This document shows positions 5,537-6,815 of a stretch of 6,815 nt of DNA, one piece after another. The notes beneath the pieces were generated by a model, which was given only the letters and a program-made list of their open reading frames with translations, was not told the origin of the DNA and made no database searches. Numbering within the stretch: position 1 is the stretch's first letter; each line of letters begins with the position of its first letter. Origin of the DNA: CAYSLA01 sp964431685 (GTDB taxonomy: Bacteria; Armatimonadota; UBA5829); the NCBI GenBank assembly GCA_964431685.1, contig CAYSLA010000178.1, positions 1-6,815 on the forward strand. Direction: 5' to 3'. A program made the position numbers and the translations under genes.

Positions 5537-5883
5537 GAAAGAGCGCCGAGATAGCGGCGGCTGCCGAGCTTGGCAAGCGCGGCTACCGCATAGTGGACTC
5601 GAACTACCACGTCAGAGGCGGGGAAATCGATCTTATCGCCTATGACGGTGATACACTGGTGTTCGTCGAAGTCCGCGCGCGAAGCAGCTTTGGCTTTGGC
5701 ACACCGGCCGATACGGTCAGCCGGACGAAGCGCGCTAAGATAGTGCACACAGCGGAGAACTACCTGTTCCAGAAGAACCTCGAGCCAAACGGTATTAGGT
5801 TTGACGTAGTCGAGGTGGAGATACGCGACGGCAAGCCTGTCGTTCTCGATGTTCTGTGCGGTGCGTTCGATGCAGAAGGGTGA
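5512..5883 (+). CDS. yraN: YraN/UPF0102 family endonuclease-like protein
   Basis: This small protein belongs to the UPF0102 (YraN) family, whose fold resembles Holliday-junction resolvases and other PD-(D/E)xK nucleases; no firm function is established. From TTG 5512 it has 123 residues, the usual length. After the N-terminal RLGKSAEIAAAAELGKRGYRI helix region (7-27) comes the nuclease-like core GGEIDLIAYDGDTLVFVEVRAR (36-57), with Glu38, Asp40 and Glu53 as candidate metal ligands. The position often held by Lys in EVK is Arg55, as in E. coli YraN. RFDVVEVE (96-103) is the conserved C-terminal strand. Its start lies 25 nt inside rnhB, a neighbour it has in many genomes. The isomerase gene follows after 4 nt. 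Confidence 0.9.
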   Translation: MSSPRSRLGKSAEIAAAAELGKRGYRIVDSNYHVRGGEIDLIAYDGDTLVFVEVRARSSFGFGTPADTVSRTKRAKIVHTAENYLFQKNLEPNGIRFDVVEVEIRDGKPVVLDVLCGAFDAEG

Positions 5884-5887
5884 GAAC

Positions 5888-6532
5888 ATGAAACCCGTAA
5901 CGGAATCTGTGTTATCAGAACTGATTGAGCGATATCCTGTGCTGCAGGGACTGCGCGATGCGGTGGAACAATCCGTGGGTCTGATCTGCGGGTCCTATTC
6001 CGCGGGTGGCAAGACCCTCGCATGTGGGAATGGCGGCAGCGCTGCGGATTCCGAGCACATAGTCGGAGAACTAATGAAGAGCTTCGTCCTGCCCAGGCCG
6101 TTGCCGACAGAGCACGTGCGTCTACTGGAAGGTATCGGGCGCGGCGACCTGTCCGCATCCCTGCAGCAGGGCGTGCCGGCGATCTCTTTGACCAGTCACA
6201 TTTCGCTGAGTACAGCTACGCTCAATGATGTCGATCCCTACATGGTTTTCGCGCAGCAGGTCTATGTACTAGGAAGACCGGGTGATACGCTGATAGGTAT
6301 TAGCACATCCGGAAACGCAAAGAACGTCCTCAACGCCGCGAGTGTTGCGCGAGCGTTTGGGTTGAATGTCATAGGCCTTACGGGGGCGCGGGAGAGCAAG
6401 CTGGACCCGTGGTGCGACGTTGTCATCAAGGCGCCGGAAACCCAGACATTCAAAGTGCAGGAACTTCATCTGCCGATCTACCACGCTATCTGTGCCATGG
6501 TTGAGAGTGAGCTGTTTTTAGGTGAGTCATAG
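5888..6532 (+). CDS. gmhA: GmhA-like SIS-domain phosphosugar isomerase
   Basis: The 214-residue protein is a single SIS domain of the phosphoheptose isomerase (GmhA) type, which converts sedoheptulose 7-phosphate to a heptose phosphate for surface glycans. Key motifs are CGNGGSAADSEHIVGEL (46-62), ISTSGNAKNV (138-147) and VQELHLPIYHAICAMVE (190-206). Glu61 and His194 align with the E. coli catalytic pair Glu65 and His180. Between residues 63 and about 120 it has a longer segment (SFVLPRPLP, then SLTSHISLSTATLNDVDPYM) than classical GmhA, placing it in a divergent SIS subgroup, so the true substrate may differ. ATG 5888 is preceded by AGGG (5877-5880); ATG 5870 is possible but overlaps yraN. 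No hairpin terminator follows. Confidence 0.9.
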   Translation: MKPVTESVLSELIERYPVLQGLRDAVEQSVGLICGSYSAGGKTLACGNGGSAADSEHIVGELMKSFVLPRPLPTEHVRLLEGIGRGDLSASLQQGVPAISLTSHISLSTATLNDVDPYMVFAQQVYVLGRPGDTLIGISTSGNAKNVLNAASVARAFGLNVIGLTGARESKLDPWCDVVIKAPETQTFKVQELHLPIYHAICAMVESELFLGES

Positions 6533-6586
6533 ATAATTTTCCATTTTTTACAATTGTATGCTCGCTTGGATGTTCCGCTTTGGCCC

Positions 6587-6632
6587 AGCCCGAGCACGCG
6601 CCAGGCGTATCCAGGCGCACCAGGCACGGGCT
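6587..6632. repeat. Inverted repeat enclosing three short direct repeats
   Basis: AGCCCG (6587-6592) pairs with CGGGCT (6627-6632). Inside, GCGCC (6598-6602) pairs with GGCGC (6614-6618). The same stretch contains CCAGGCG at 6601 and 6611 and CCAGGCA at 6620, a spacing of 10 and 9 bases. No T-run follows. It may be a transcribed hairpin, a protein-binding site or a small degenerate repeat; the sequence alone does not decide. Confidence 0.4.
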
Positions 6633-6684
6633 CTGATGCGTCGGTACAGGTAGCTGTGTTCACGAGGGCGTAATCATCCCGGGT

Positions 6685-6815
6685 GTGATTCGAAACATAT
6701 GGGGTAACGCAAGCGACTGGACAGTGATTGCCTTAGTGTTTGATGCCTACGGCAAGGACCCTGGGGCTGGGTTCCCGAAGGACTTCTTCGTCCATCACTT
6801 CGGAGCCGACTTTTC
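6685..6815 (+). CDS. Possible partial ORF running off the window
   Basis: From GTG 6685 a frame of 43 codons stays open to the window edge and encodes an aromatic-rich sequence including IALVFDAYGKDPG and FPKDFFVHHFGADF. I do not recognise the family. A GAGGG at 6664-6668 is too far upstream to support the start. On the opposite strand a shorter frame (6813 down to a stop at 6733-6735) also looks codon-like, so even the coding strand is uncertain. It may be a real 5' end, a gene remnant or chance. Confidence 0.2.
   Translation, partial: MIRNIWGNASDWTVIALVFDAYGKDPGAGFPKDFFVHHFGADF

Larger units (their letters stand above)
6533..6815. other. Tail region without a confident gene
   Basis: The first 25 bases after the isomerase stop are AT-rich with a run of six T (6544-6549), but no GC-rich stem precedes it, so there is no clear terminator. 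No promoter with both boxes is convincing. A cluster of inverted and direct repeats follows (6587-6632), then a frame open to the edge on the + strand. I found no tRNA, rRNA or recognisable riboswitch. A 31-codon Arg-rich ATG frame (6558-6653) has no ribosome-binding site and is not called. Confidence 0.5.

Noticed and set aside
6534..6575. Promoter downstream of the isomerase (TTTACA or TATGCT boxes)
   Set aside because: Neither box has an acceptable partner at 16-18 nt, so the match is no better than expected in AT-rich sequence.
6676..6705. TTCGAA stretch as a tRNA T-arm
   Set aside because: The flanking bases do not form the 5-bp T stem on either strand and no acceptor or anticodon arm can be found.
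6775..6815. CCGAAG/CTTCGG inverted repeat near the edge as a terminator
   Set aside because: The stem is short with a 17-nt interior, and the four T are separated from it by seven bases.

Overview
The window is a bacterial housekeeping locus read entirely on the + strand. Ten genes lie head to tail: ffh, rpsP, khpA, rimM, trmD, rplS, lepB, rnhB, yraN and a gmhA-like SIS isomerase. The order ffh-rpsP-khpA-rimM-trmD-rplS-lepB-rnhB-yraN is a widely conserved bacterial arrangement. The host appears moderately GC-rich (judged by eye). It uses GTG or TTG starts for five of the ten genes and gives S16 a long Ala/Glu tail. This suits a Terrabacteria-type lineage such as Armatimonadota, Chloroflexota or an actinobacterial relative, but the phylum cannot be fixed from this window.

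Layout. Positions 1-120 hold a near-consensus sigma70-type promoter (TTGACA, 17 nt, TATACT), then a perfect 9-bp hairpin followed by five T, placed before ffh, so the operon seems to be preceded by an attenuator or a short terminated RNA. From 121 to 4023 come SRP GTPase Ffh, ribosomal protein S16, the KH RNA-binding protein KhpA, the 16S maturation factor RimM, the tRNA m1G37 methyltransferase TrmD and ribosomal protein L19. Two gaps within the operon are structured: a hairpin between rpsP and khpA, and a 124-nt gap before rplS that can fold in two mutually exclusive ways. From 4020 to 6532 the genes overlap or nearly touch: signal peptidase I, RNase HII, the YraN-family protein and the SIS isomerase. 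The last 283 bases hold no confident gene. They contain an AT-rich stretch, a small inverted and direct repeat cluster, and a frame open to the window edge.

How it fits together. The operon links ribosome building (S16, L19, RimM, KhpA), tRNA modification for reading-frame fidelity (TrmD) and protein export (Ffh delivers nascent proteins to the membrane, LepB removes their signal peptides). RNase HII adds genome maintenance. The isomerase at the end suggests a sugar-phosphate or surface-glycan function appended to the operon.

No exotic new system is visible. The most interesting points are the switch-like RNA before rplS, the promoter plus terminator before ffh, a conservative swap at the proposed catalytic Asp of TrmD, and a repeat-containing insertion in the signal peptidase.
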